From an uncultured beta proteobacterium (GTDB taxonomy: Bacteria > Pseudomonadota > Gammaproteobacteria > Burkholderiales > Burkholderiaceae_C): a DNA stretch of 64,000 bases. A model generated the notes under the pieces. That model had not been told where the DNA came from, did not search any database, and worked only from the letters and a program-made list of their open reading frames with translations. The translations under genes were made by a program, and so were the position numbers. The stretch covers positions 1-64,000 of the forward strand of contig CAIPZV010000028.1 in assembly GCA_903869595.1 (NCBI GenBank). The letters are read 5' to 3'. Numbering within the stretch: position 1 is the stretch's first letter; the number at the start of each line of letters is the position of its first letter. Shown piece after piece: positions 40,776-49,629 of this stretch.

Positions 40776-40843
40776 GTACCTACCTGCGGTTTTTGCGTCC
40801 GGCAGGCTAAGCCGCCCGCAGAAAAACAAGCTTGTAAGCGCCT

Positions 40844-42808
40844 CTAGCGCGACACGATGCCAAACGTACCCGGCGCTTTTTCCATCAAGCCGAAAAAGCG
40901 TACCAGGTCCACTTTACTGCCGCTCACTTTCAAATCATCACTGAGCAAGGTATCTTGGATGCCCGCGCTACCAGCGATGATTTTGACGAACAAGGGTTTG
41001 GTCAATGTCAATGTGGCATTGGCCTCTGGGTGTTGGCCACGTTTGAAATGGAGCACCGCGTTGTCTATCCACAACGCGTAGCTTTCTTTCTGGTCGCTGA
41101 GCATAATATTGATGCGGTAGTTTTTACCCTCCGCCGCCGGGCCGTCCAGGCTGGCGGCCATGGCTTCTAAAAAACGCTCCATCGGCGTTTGCAGCAGTAA
41201 ATCGATGGCGCCAGCCTTAGACATGCCTTTAGCCGGTGGGCCGTTGCGCAATTCTTGTGCGCCGCTCAAATAGGCATTGCGCCAAGTGGCGGACTCGGCG
41301 CTGTAGCCCATTTGCTCATAGGTTTTGGCCAGCAGCTCTTTAGCGGCTTTGTTGGCGCCGTCGGCCATCACCACATGGTTGAGCAGCTCGGCAGTCCAGC
41401 GGAAATCGCCTTTGTCAAAAGCCTGCTGCGCAGCGGCCAGGGCTTTGTCGGGGCCACCGGCAAGTTCCACATAGCGCTTGCCCACATCCGCCGGGGCCAG
41501 CGGATTGAGGTGCGCCGGGTTGCCATCAAAAAAGCCTAGGTAAAACTGGTACACCGCTTTGACGTTGTGGCGCATATCGCCATAGTGGCCGCGCACCGCC
41601 ATAAAGTCGGCGAGCGATTTGGGTAGCTGCACTTTGTCGGCAATCTCTGAGGGCGTGTAACCCGCGTTCATCAGGCGCACAGTTTGATCATGCGTGTATT
41701 TATAGACATCGCGGTGCATGGTGATGAACTGCTGAATGTTCGCATTGCCCCAAATCGGCCAGTGGTGCGAAGCGATATACACCTCGGCCTCGCGCGTTTG
41801 CTCTAGGGCCTGTTCCATATAGGTGGCCCAGCGCAAAGCATCGCGCACTTTGGCGCCGCGTATGGGCAGCAGGTTGTGCATGGTTTGCGACAGGTTTTCT
41901 GCGCCGTCATACAGCTTTTTGGAAGGAATTGAAAAGCTCAGCTCCGCAGGACATTCGGCATTGGGTACGTTGTGAAATACAAAATCCACACCGTCGATTT
42001 GCATCGGCTGATTGGCCTGGTAAATGAGCCAGGTCGGCGTCAAGATGCCGATGCTGCCGTAGATCACATCTTTGCCCAGGCCGGTGTCCACATTGCCTTT
42101 GGCGCTGCGCGGCAGGTCGCGGCCGAACTGGTACACCGAGCGTCGGCCCATGGCCGTGCCCACCAGCACGTTTTCGCTGGTAGCCTCTTCCATAAAACCG
42201 GCAGGGGCCACGATGGGCACTTTGCGCTGCGCCGCATCTTCCTTAGACAAAACACCCAGCGCGCCGCCAAAGTGGTCGGCATGCGCATGCGTCATCACCA
42301 AGCCAGTCACCGGCTTTTTGCCCAAGTGCTGCTCAGCAAACGCCATAGCCGCCGCTGCGGACTCGCGCGAGGTGAGCGCATCGACCACGATCCAGCCGGT
42401 CTTGCCTTCGATGAGCGTAATGTTGGCAATGTCAAAACCACGTAACTGGTACACGCCGTCCATCACCTTGTAAAGGCCAATATTCGCGTTGAGCTGGGCA
42501 TGGCGCCACAGACTGGGGTTAACGGTATCGGGCGCTGCGCCTTGCAAAAAATCATAGGCCGCAAAGTCGCGTAATACGCTGCCGTCAGCCGCAAAAATCT
42601 TGCCGTTGGGCCGCGCAATCAGGCCACGTTTGGCGTCTTCAAAGTCTTGCCCTGAAGCAGCGGCAATGGCCTGCACAAAGGTGGCATTTCCCTTTTGCGT
42701 GCTGGCGCTAGCGTCGCTACTGGCACCGCCTATGCCTTGGTTTTTACCGCAGGCGGCCAGGGCCAATGCGGTGACTGCGACTGCCACGAAAGAGAGCGGA
42801 CGGAGCAT
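40844..42808 (-). CDS. Linear alkyl/aryl-sulfatase, metallo-beta-lactamase type, lipoprotein
   Basis: SdsA1/YjcS-like sulfatase, 654 residues. A lipoprotein signal ends in LALAAC with Cys20, so the protein is membrane-anchored. The zinc site HAHADH is at 174-179, followed by further histidines (ASHHWPIWG). A dimerisation domain follows and the C-terminus is SCP2-like, as in SdsA1. It hydrolyses alkyl sulfate esters to an alcohol and sulfate, which fits the sulfur uptake and oxidation genes nearby, though they are not in one operon. Confidence 0.92.
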   Translation of the reverse strand: MLRPLSFVAVAVTALALAACGKNQGIGGASSDASASTQKGNATFVQAIAAASGQDFEDAKRGLIARPNGKIFAADGSVLRDFAAYDFLQGAAPDTVNPSLWRHAQLNANIGLYKVMDGVYQLRGFDIANITLIEGKTGWIVVDALTSRESAAAAMAFAEQHLGKKPVTGLVMTHAHADHFGGALGVLSKEDAAQRKVPIVAPAGFMEEATSENVLVGTAMGRRSVYQFGRDLPRSAKGNVDTGLGKDVIYGSIGILTPTWLIYQANQPMQIDGVDFVFHNVPNAECPAELSFSIPSKKLYDGAENLSQTMHNLLPIRGAKVRDALRWATYMEQALEQTREAEVYIASHHWPIWGNANIQQFITMHRDVYKYTHDQTVRLMNAGYTPSEIADKVQLPKSLADFMAVRGHYGDMRHNVKAVYQFYLGFFDGNPAHLNPLAPADVGKRYVELAGGPDKALAAAQQAFDKGDFRWTAELLNHVVMADGANKAAKELLAKTYEQMGYSAESATWRNAYLSGAQELRNGPPAKGMSKAGAIDLLLQTPMERFLEAMAASLDGPAAEGKNYRINIMLSDQKESYALWIDNAVLHFKRGQHPEANATLTLTKPLFVKIIAGSAGIQDTLLSDDLKVSGSKVDLVRFFGLMEKAPGTFGIVSR

Positions 42809-42866
42809 GGGTTATTTCCTTCAGATGGGCTTACAACTATGTCTTGCGGCAGACATGGAAAGGGGC

Positions 42867-43364
42867 TTATTTCAGTAATTGCCGGGCATCCTTGAGCAAG
42901 AGCAGCAATTGCTGCGCACGCAAAGGCGATGGCACGAAACCAAAACGGGTGTAGAAGGCGGCGGCTTCTTGGTCCAGCGGATGCGTCAGCATGGCGCGCA
43001 CACCGGCTTGTTCGCTGATGAGCACGGTGCGCGCAATGGCATCTTGCAAAAGACCCCAACCCAAGCCGCGCCCTTGTGCGCTAGTAGATTCCGCCAATCG
43101 TGCTAACAAAACCACGGGCAAGGGATAGTGGCCCATGCCTTTGCGCATGCGCTCGGGCACCTCAAAGGTATCGATCTGGCCTACTGTCAGGCTGAAATAA
43201 CCCAGTACCTGGTCTTCATCGGCTGCGACAAAGGTCTTGGTGGAGCCTGCGCCTTGGGCCTGTCTGGCGTGGCGCACCAGCCAATCGTTAAGCACTGGCT
43301 TGCCGCAATCAAACTCCTCCAGCTTATGGCGGGGCGCCAGCAGCTCTGGCCTGCGCAAACTCAC
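42867..43364 (-). CDS. GNAT-family toxin (TacT/AtaT-like acetyltransferase)
   Basis: N-acetyltransferase of 165 residues. The acetyl-CoA pyrophosphate loop is AQGRGLGWGLL, and the tyrosine in FYTRFGF matches the catalytic residue of TacT-type toxins that acetylate charged tRNA. It overlaps the stop of the upstream DUF1778 gene by 4 bp, the usual antitoxin-toxin order. Toxic activity is inferred from pairing and family. Confidence 0.87.
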   Translation of the reverse strand: MSLRRPELLAPRHKLEEFDCGKPVLNDWLVRHARQAQGAGSTKTFVAADEDQVLGYFSLTVGQIDTFEVPERMRKGMGHYPLPVVLLARLAESTSAQGRGLGWGLLQDAIARTVLISEQAGVRAMLTHPLDQEAAAFYTRFGFVPSPLRAQQLLLLLKDARQLLK

Positions 43365-43651
43365 CGGGTTTCCCAGGGGGCTTGGCGGGCGAATAAATCG
43401 CGCAAGCCTTCGTTGGCTTGCGCGGGTTGGTCCAACAAATCTACAAAGCTTTGGTACTGAGCGCCCGACACCATGAATAGGCGTTGATCGAGCAAGGTCT
43501 GTTCAGCTGCCAGGCAGGCACTGTCCAAAATGAAATCGGTCAGCGACTTGTGCGCCACCTCCGCAGCCCGCCGCAAGACAAGCTCTTGTTCTTGGGTGGC
43601 GCGCAGGCCCAAACGGGCGGAACGGGTGCTGGCGGGAGCTAGGGCGGACAT
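43361..43651 (-). CDS. DUF1778 ribbon-helix-helix antitoxin
   Basis: Antitoxin of 96 residues. The N-terminal strand-helix-helix SARLGLRATQEQELVLRRAA and SLTDFILDSA fits the RHH fold of DUF1778. The C-terminal half (FVDLLDQPAQ) is expected to bind the GNAT toxin. It precedes and overlaps the toxin gene by 4 bp. Confidence 0.87.
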   Translation of the reverse strand: MSALAPASTRSARLGLRATQEQELVLRRAAEVAHKSLTDFILDSACLAAEQTLLDQRLFMVSGAQYQSFVDLLDQPAQANEGLRDLFARQAPWETR

Positions 43652-43692
43652 GGGCAGACCTCATGGAGCGGGAAAGTATGGCGGGGATGTTA

Positions 43693-43707
43693 GTACATAT
43701 GACATAC
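43693..43707. promoter_or_regulatory. Candidate operator of the GNAT/DUF1778 module
   Basis: AT-rich 15-bp element with two ACATA direct repeats 7 bp apart around a CATATG centre, 42 bp upstream of the antitoxin ATG. RHH antitoxins usually bind short repeats at this position. The element is short and imperfect. Confidence 0.3.
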
Positions 43708-43774
43708 AAAATCCAGCCCGGCCCGCGCTATTGCCCCTAAAACCCTGTTGGCGCTGTGACGGCAGGCGCCGTCC

Positions 43775-46700
43775 TCAAGCCAACAAAGCCACATTCCCAC
43801 CCGCTGCGGTGGTGTTGACCGTCACCGTGCGCTCAGCGCAAAAGCGGTACAGGTAGTGCGGGCCGCCGGCTTTGGGGCCGGTGCCGCTCAGGCCTTCGCC
43901 GCCAAAGGCTTGCACACCGACCACGGCGCCGATCATGTTGCGGTTGATATAGACATTGCCGGTATGCGCCGCCTGCGCCATGGCCTGGGCGCGGCTGTCG
44001 ATTCGGGTTTGGATGCCCAGCGTCAGGCCGTAGCCCAGGGCGTTGATCTGCGCTACGGTGTCCAGCGGATCGCCCTGCCAGCGCAGCACTTGCAGCACTG
44101 GCCCAAAAATTTCGGCATCCACCTCGGCTACGGATTGCACTTCATATGCATGTGGCGCGATGCGGTTCGGTAGCGCACAACCATCCTGCGCCAACGCCGC
44201 CTGCCAAGCGGGGCCAAACAAACACCTGTGCCGCGCATGCAGGCGCGCGATGTGTGCTTGCAATGTGGCCGCTGCCTCCGCGTCAATCACCGGCCCCAGG
44301 TCGGTGGCCAGGTCTGCCGGGTCGCCCACGCGCAGTTGCTGCGCCGCGCCGTGCAGCATCTCCAACACGGTGTCTGCAATATCGGTATGCACGCACAACA
44401 GGCGCAGCGCCGAGCAGCGTTGTCCGGCAGACCGAAATGCGCTGCTGATCACCGCATCGACCACTTGCTCGGGCAGTGCCGATGAGTCCACCACCATGGC
44501 GTTGATGCCGCCGGTCTCGGCAATCAAGGGCACGATAGGGCCGGGCTTTTGTGCCAACGCACGCTGAATGATTTTGGCGACCTCGGTAGAGCCGGTAAAC
44601 ACCACGCCCGCCACGCCGGACTGCGCCACCAGCGCCGCGCCAACGCTCTCGCCCGGGCCGTGCAGTAGCTGCAATGCGTCTTGCGGAATGCCTGCCGCGT
44701 GCAGCAAGCGCAGCGCCTCCGCCGCGATCAGCGGGGTTTGTTCGGCGGGCTTGGCCAGCACGGTGTTGCCGGTGGCCAGCGCCGCAGCAATCTGCCCCAC
44801 ACAAATAGCCAGCGGAAAATTCCAGGGGCTGATACACACCCACACGCCGCGCCCGCACAGTTGCAGCGTATTGGTCTCGCCCGTCACGCCGGGTTGCCAG
44901 TGCGCGCTGTCGGTTTGCTGACCGGCGGAGCCGCTTGCAGCACCCACGCCTGACCATGCGTGCCCGTGCGCCACCGGCATGGACAGCGGCTGCATGATGC
45001 GCAGCGCCTCGTGCGCGTAATAGCGCAAAAAGTCCGCCGCTTCGCGCACTTCAGATTGCGCATCGCCCCAGGTTTTGTGCGCCTCGCGCACCAGCAAAGC
45101 GCACAGCGCCGGGCTGTGTTGCTCCAGGCTGTCGGCGGCGCGCAGCAAGGCCGCGCTGCGCTGCTCCACGGGTGTGCGCGACCAGGTTTTGAATCCGGCT
45201 GCTGCGCGCTGCATCGCGTTTTGCACATCCTGCATAGTCGCCGGCGCCAGCGCAGCTGGCAGGGGCTGCGCCAGTGCGTTTAGATAGGGCGCGCGCATGT
45301 CCGGCACAGTGAAGTCCAGCCCCACGCTATTGGCGCGCGCGCCTTCGCCGCTGCCAAAGAGTTGCGGCGGCAGGGGCAAAGCGCCCGAGGGCTCCAGGCG
45401 CAGCGGCGAGATCAGCAAATCGCGCACGCTTAAGTTGGGGTCGGCGAGTTGGTGCACAAAAGACGAGTTGGCGCCGTTCTCCAGCAGGCGACGCACCAGG
45501 TAAGCGAGCAAGTCTTTGTGCGCCCCCACCGGCGCATACACGCGGCAGGCCATGAGCGGATTTTTCAGCACCTCGCGGTACACGCCCTCGCCCATGCCGT
45601 GCAGGCGCTGCAACTCAAACGCGCCGCCGCTGCGCGCGCCCATTTGCGCAATGGCCGCTATCGTGGCTGCGTTGTGCGTGGCGAATTGGGGGTAGATCAC
45701 ATCGGGCGCGTCCAGCAGGGCGCCAGCGCAGGCCAGGTAAGAAATATCGGTATGGTGCTTGTGCGTGAACACCGGGTAATGCGGCAGGCCCAGCTCCTGG
45801 GCGCGTTTGATTTCGGCATCCCAATACGCGCCTTTGACCAAGCGGCACATCAGGCCCACGCCATGTTGGCGCGCCATGGCCACCACGGTATGTACCAGTT
45901 CCAAGGCGCGGCTTTGGTAAGCCTGCAAAGCCAGGCCCAGGCCGCGCCACTGCGGCCAGTGCTGCGCCACGCGCTGCAACAAAGCATCAAACACTTCGAG
46001 CGACAACTCCAGGCGCTCCACCTCTTCAGCATCTATCGTCAGGTTGATGTCGGCGCGTGCGGCCTGCTCGCACAAGCTCCACACCCGCGGCAGCAACTCG
46101 GCCATGACGCGCGCGCTTTGGCCGTCTTCGTAGCGCGGGTGCAGCGCGCTCAGTTTGATGCTGATGCCGTCGTTGCCTTGCGGCCCACGACCGGGCACGG
46201 CGGCCTGCGCCAGAGCGCTGATCGCGTCGCTATAACTTTGCCAATAGCGCAGCGCGTCGGCATCTGTGCGCGCACCCTCGCCCAGCATGTCATACGAAAA
46301 ACGCAATCCCTGGCTTTGCGCCTGGCGGGCGGTATCGGCGTGGCGCATGGCCTCGGGCATAGTTTGGCCCAGCACAAACTGGCGGCCCAGCAACTGCACC
46401 GCGCGCAGCGTGGCGGCCACCACGGTATGCGCGCCCAAGCGGCCCATCAGGCCACCGTCGCCCGCGCTGCCTTGGGCATCGGGCAAAAAGTGTTTGGACA
46501 TGGCAATCGCTGCGCGGGACAAACGCGCCAGCACTTGGTCGCCCGCTTTCGCAAAGTCGGCGCGGCCCAGTTGGTCGGCGGTCAGGGCGATGGCAGTGTC
46601 CATGTCCGGCACGCGCAGTAGTGCTTCGGCCAGGCGCATCAGGGCCAGGCCCTCGGCGCTGGAAATGGGGTATTCCTGCAACAAGCTTTCCATGGCCCAA

Positions 46701-46855
46701 AACGGCGCGGGATGGTCGCGCACGGTTTGCATCCAGGGCGCAGCCACTTGCGCAGCGGCGGCCCAGTCCAGCTTGTCTTGCAAGCTGCGAAGGCGCTCTG
46801 CCACGATCTCGGCTTCGGGAAGGTAGGGCTGGGGAAGGCGTTGCTGCATCAACAT
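43775..46855 (-). CDS. putA: Bifunctional proline dehydrogenase / glutamate semialdehyde dehydrogenase
   Basis: Oxidises proline to glutamate in two steps, 1026 residues. The PRODH barrel covers about 75-430 (SIKLSALHPRYE, CRLVKGAYWDAEIK) and the aldehyde dehydrogenase about 510-1000 (SPWNFPLAI, FTGSTEV, catalytic Cys in SAGQRCSALR). The N-terminal RHH DNA-binding domain of enteric PutA is absent, so this is the minimal type and needs a separate regulator; the divergent Lrp-like gene fits. The ATG at 46855 has AAGGAG before it; a GTG 18 bases upstream is less likely. Confidence 0.95.
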   Translation of the reverse strand: MLMQQRLPQPYLPEAEIVAERLRSLQDKLDWAAAAQVAAPWMQTVRDHPAPFWAMESLLQEYPISSAEGLALMRLAEALLRVPDMDTAIALTADQLGRADFAKAGDQVLARLSRAAIAMSKHFLPDAQGSAGDGGLMGRLGAHTVVAATLRAVQLLGRQFVLGQTMPEAMRHADTARQAQSQGLRFSYDMLGEGARTDADALRYWQSYSDAISALAQAAVPGRGPQGNDGISIKLSALHPRYEDGQSARVMAELLPRVWSLCEQAARADINLTIDAEEVERLELSLEVFDALLQRVAQHWPQWRGLGLALQAYQSRALELVHTVVAMARQHGVGLMCRLVKGAYWDAEIKRAQELGLPHYPVFTHKHHTDISYLACAGALLDAPDVIYPQFATHNAATIAAIAQMGARSGGAFELQRLHGMGEGVYREVLKNPLMACRVYAPVGAHKDLLAYLVRRLLENGANSSFVHQLADPNLSVRDLLISPLRLEPSGALPLPPQLFGSGEGARANSVGLDFTVPDMRAPYLNALAQPLPAALAPATMQDVQNAMQRAAAGFKTWSRTPVEQRSAALLRAADSLEQHSPALCALLVREAHKTWGDAQSEVREAADFLRYYAHEALRIMQPLSMPVAHGHAWSGVGAASGSAGQQTDSAHWQPGVTGETNTLQLCGRGVWVCISPWNFPLAICVGQIAAALATGNTVLAKPAEQTPLIAAEALRLLHAAGIPQDALQLLHGPGESVGAALVAQSGVAGVVFTGSTEVAKIIQRALAQKPGPIVPLIAETGGINAMVVDSSALPEQVVDAVISSAFRSAGQRCSALRLLCVHTDIADTVLEMLHGAAQQLRVGDPADLATDLGPVIDAEAAATLQAHIARLHARHRCLFGPAWQAALAQDGCALPNRIAPHAYEVQSVAEVDAEIFGPVLQVLRWQGDPLDTVAQINALGYGLTLGIQTRIDSRAQAMAQAAHTGNVYINRNMIGAVVGVQAFGGEGLSGTGPKAGGPHYLYRFCAERTVTVNTTAAGGNVALLA

Positions 46856-46870
46856 GGGGATGGCTCCTTG

Positions 46871-46968
46871 CACTTTGCGCTTGCCGCTTGCCGCTTGTCG
46901 CTTGCGGCTTGCGGCTTTGGGCTGCGGGCTGCGGGCTGCGGGCTGCGGGCTGCGGGCTGCGGGCTGCG
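46871..46968. repeat. Heptanucleotide tandem array upstream of putA
   Basis: Fourteen consecutive 7-bp units in one register. The right half is seven identical GGCTGCG units (46920-46968). The left half is degenerate: CACTTTG, CGCTTGC twice, CGCTTGT, CGCTTGC, GGCTTGC, GGCTTTG. The array starts 16 bp before the putA ATG and ends 83 bp before the Lrp gene, so it occupies the putA 5' leader or promoter. Perfect units of this size are prone to slippage, so copy number may vary between strains. Confidence 0.93.
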
Positions 46969-47051
46969 GGTGTGGTGTAAACCGCTATATTCCCACCTGT
47001 TAAGGCAAATATTTATCTTTATTTTTCTTAATTTATAGTGAATAACTCAGT

Positions 47052-47531
47052 ATGAGCACCCCTGCCGCCAGCCTAGACCGTACCGACCTGAAGATTCTGC
47101 GCGCCCTGCAGGAAGACGGGCGCATCTCCAACCTCAAGCTGGCCGAGGCCGTGGCCTTGTCGCCCACGGCCGTGCTGGCGCGGGTGCAGCGCCTGGGCAA
47201 AGAGGGTTTTATCTTGGGCTACCAGGCGCACCTGAACCCGGTCAAACTGGGCGCGGGCCTGATGGTGTTTGTAGAAGTGCTGCTAGACCACACCACGCCG
47301 CATGTATTTGAGGCCTTCAAGGCGGCAGTGCAAGTGCGCCCCGAAATCATGGAATGCCATATGGTGGCCGGTGGCTTTGATTACCTGCTCAAAACCCGTA
47401 TGGCCGACATGGCCGCCTACCGCGACTTCGCGGGCACCGTGCTTTGGCAACTCCCCGGCGTGCGCGAAACGCGCACTTATGCGGTTATGGAAGAAGTGAA
47501 AAATAGCACGCATATTCCCATCAAGGGGTGA
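47052..47531 (+). CDS. Lrp/AsnC-family regulator, probable proline regulator
   Basis: Transcription factor of 159 residues: N-terminal HTH (LDRTDLKILRALQEDGR, then LSPTAVLARVQRL) and the C-terminal RAM ligand domain with GGFDYLLKTR. Its divergent position next to putA matches PutR-type activators in which proline is the ligand. That role is inferred from position. The AT-rich stretch 46975-47045 before it is a natural place for Lrp-type sites. Confidence 0.9.
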   Translation: MSTPAASLDRTDLKILRALQEDGRISNLKLAEAVALSPTAVLARVQRLGKEGFILGYQAHLNPVKLGAGLMVFVEVLLDHTTPHVFEAFKAAVQVRPEIMECHMVAGGFDYLLKTRMADMAAYRDFAGTVLWQLPGVRETRTYAVMEEVKNSTHIPIKG

Positions 47532-47563
47532 TGGGCCGCTGCGCGACGGCTAAACAGCTATAC

Positions 47564-48484
47564 CTACTGCCCCAACCCCGCATACGCCAGCGCAATCGCG
47601 CAGGCCAGGCGAGCGTTATTGAGCACCAGGGCGATATTCGATGCAAGGCTGTCGCCGCCAGTAAGTTCGTTGACGCGGGCCAGCAAAAACGGGGTGCTGG
47701 CTTTGCCGCTGATGCCTTGGGCGCTGGCTTCTTGCAGAGCCTGGGCGATGGCGCGGTCTATGGTGTCCCGCTCCATGGCGTGCTGGGCGGGTATCGGGTT
47801 GGCCACCACCATGCCGCCAGGCAGGCCCAGCGCCCACTGCGCGTGCATGGCTTGCGCAATAGCGTGCGCCGAGTCCAGCCGGTAGTCCACCTTAAAACCA
47901 CTTTCGCGGGTAAAAAATGCGGGCAAGGCCTCGGTTTGGTAGCCCACTATCGGCACGCCCTGGGTTTCTAAATACTCCAAGGTTAGGCGCAAATCCAGTA
48001 TCGACTTCGCCCCCGCGCACACCACCGCCACCGGGGTTTGCGCCAGCTCTTGCAAGTCCGCCGAAATATCAAAACTCTGCTCCGCGCCCCGGTGTACGCC
48101 GCCGATGCCGCCAGTGGCAAACACGCGTATGCCCGCCAGCGCGGCGATGCGCATGGTGGCGGCCACCGTAGTCGCGCCATCAGCGCCTGCGGCCACGACA
48201 AAACCCATGTCGCGGCGACTGACCTTGGTGACTGTATGGCCCGCGTGGCCCAGTCGCTCGATCTGCGCGGCGGACAAACCGGCTTGCAAACGCCCTTGCA
48301 CGATAGCCACCGTGGCCGGCACGGCGCCATGGGCGCGCACCTCGGCCTCGACCCGCAGCGCCGTCTCAACGTTGTGCGGATACGGCATGCCGTGCGAAAT
48401 GATGGTGGACTCCAAAGCCACCACCGCCTGCCCTTGGGCCAGGGCGGTTTGCACTTCGGGGGCGATGTCTAAATAGGGGTTCAT
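47564..48484 (-). CDS. psuG: Pseudouridine-5'-phosphate glycosidase
   Basis: Cleaves pseudouridine 5'-phosphate to uracil and ribose 5-phosphate, 306 residues. Family motifs are ALESTIISHGMPYP (23-36), ATGGIGGVHRGAE and CAGAKSILDLRLTLEYLE with the catalytic lysine. It follows the kinase gene with a 4-bp overlap, giving the complete two-step pseudouridine salvage route. Confidence 0.95.
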   Translation of the reverse strand: MNPYLDIAPEVQTALAQGQAVVALESTIISHGMPYPHNVETALRVEAEVRAHGAVPATVAIVQGRLQAGLSAAQIERLGHAGHTVTKVSRRDMGFVVAAGADGATTVAATMRIAALAGIRVFATGGIGGVHRGAEQSFDISADLQELAQTPVAVVCAGAKSILDLRLTLEYLETQGVPIVGYQTEALPAFFTRESGFKVDYRLDSAHAIAQAMHAQWALGLPGGMVVANPIPAQHAMERDTIDRAIAQALQEASAQGISGKASTPFLLARVNELTGGDSLASNIALVLNNARLACAIALAYAGLGQ

Positions 48485-49413
48485 GGTGTGGTGTGTTGCA
48501 TGTGGTGTTGCACGGCCTGCACGCTCAGCGTCGGGGCATTGGCGGCGGGGCTACCTAAGGTAATTTCGGCGCAGGCCATGGCCCATGCCAGCGCCTGCTC
48601 TAGCGGCCAGCCCTGCAAGTGACCATACACCAAGCCGCCCATCAAGGCATCGCCCGCGCCGGTAGCGCTGAGCACCGGCACTGCGCGCGCCGCGCGGTGG
48701 CCGCAGCGGCCATCGGCATCGCACCAGGCTACGCCTTGCGCGCCCAGGCTGATCAGCACCCGGCCCACGCCCTGGCGGTGCAAGGCCAGCGCGGCGTCGC
48801 AGGCGTCTTGCGTGCTGGCAATAGCACGGCCCCACAAAGCCTGCGCTTCCAAGCGGTTGGCCTTCAGCGTGTGTACATGCGCCAGCACCGCGCCCAGACG
48901 CGTGCACTTGGCCACCGACACCGCCTCGGCAAACAGCGCCGGGTGCGCTACCTCGGTGGCCAGCCACTGCCACACATCGGGCCGTAAATTGCAGTCCGCC
49001 ACCAGCACTGCCGCGCTGCGCAAGAGCGCCATTTGCGGCTGCAATAGCGCAGGCGTGAGCGCATCCATGATGTCCATGTCGTTGACCGCCACATCCATAT
49101 CGCCATCGGCGCGGTGCAGGCACACATAGGTGGCGCTGCGCTGGCCGGGCAGCGTCAGGCAGGCGCGCATATCCAGCCCCATGGCCGCGCCCGATTGCCG
49201 CAAAGCCTGGCCAAACACATCGTCGCCCAGCGCCCCCAGCAAGCGCGCGTCTTGCCCCAGGCGCACCAAGTTTTCCGCCACATTGCGCGCCACCCCGCCG
49301 GGGCTGCACTGCACACGCCCCGGATTGGAATCGCCCGCGCGCAGCGCGCTGTGCGCATAAACGGAGACATCCATGTTGATGCCGCCTAGGAGGGTGATGT
49401 GGGGTGGGGACAT
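48481..49413 (-). CDS. psuK: Pseudouridine kinase (PfkB family)
   Basis: Phosphorylates pseudouridine, 310 residues. N-terminal GGINMDVSV and GGVARNVAENL and the C-terminal PfkB signature SATGAGDALMGG are visible. The ATG at 49413 is used rather than an in-frame TTG 15 bases upstream. The overlap with psuG and the paired functions support PsuK over other sugar kinases. No dedicated transporter is adjacent. Confidence 0.92.
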   Translation of the reverse strand: MSPPHITLLGGINMDVSVYAHSALRAGDSNPGRVQCSPGGVARNVAENLVRLGQDARLLGALGDDVFGQALRQSGAAMGLDMRACLTLPGQRSATYVCLHRADGDMDVAVNDMDIMDALTPALLQPQMALLRSAAVLVADCNLRPDVWQWLATEVAHPALFAEAVSVAKCTRLGAVLAHVHTLKANRLEAQALWGRAIASTQDACDAALALHRQGVGRVLISLGAQGVAWCDADGRCGHRAARAVPVLSATGAGDALMGGLVYGHLQGWPLEQALAWAMACAEITLGSPAANAPTLSVQAVQHHMQHTTP

Positions 49414-49536
49414 GGGCGTGCAGCGCAAAGGCCGCCGTACTGTACTTCAGGCGAGATAGCCGACCTAAGCAGCCTCCACACCGCAGTCGCGCACCGTGGG
49501 CAGTGGCTAAAAAATATTTTCAGCCGGTAAATGAAT

Positions 49537-49565
49537 TTGCCATTTTGATTCCCGAAAAATACTAA
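49537..49565 (+). promoter_or_regulatory. Candidate promoter of the methylase-nuclease pair
   Basis: TTGCCA (49537-49542) and TACTAA (49560-49565) are 17 bp apart in a strongly AT-rich stretch upstream of the EcoRI-type methylase; five and three of six matches. A GAATTC hexamer lies downstream at 49603-49608, 22 bases before the methylase ATG. Confidence 0.35.
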
Positions 49566-49629
49566 AAATAACTATTTCAATATTCATTACTTAATAAACT
49601 ATGAATTCACATTTTCAATCTATTGAGTT

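Noticed and set aside
45449..46621. 390-codon open frame on the plus strand opposite putA
   Set aside because: Antisense shadow in GC-rich coding DNA; composition (Ala, Arg, His, Gln) and lack of any family motif show it is not a gene.
46871..46968. Array of short repeats as a CRISPR locus
   Set aside because: Units are 7 bp and contiguous with no spacers.
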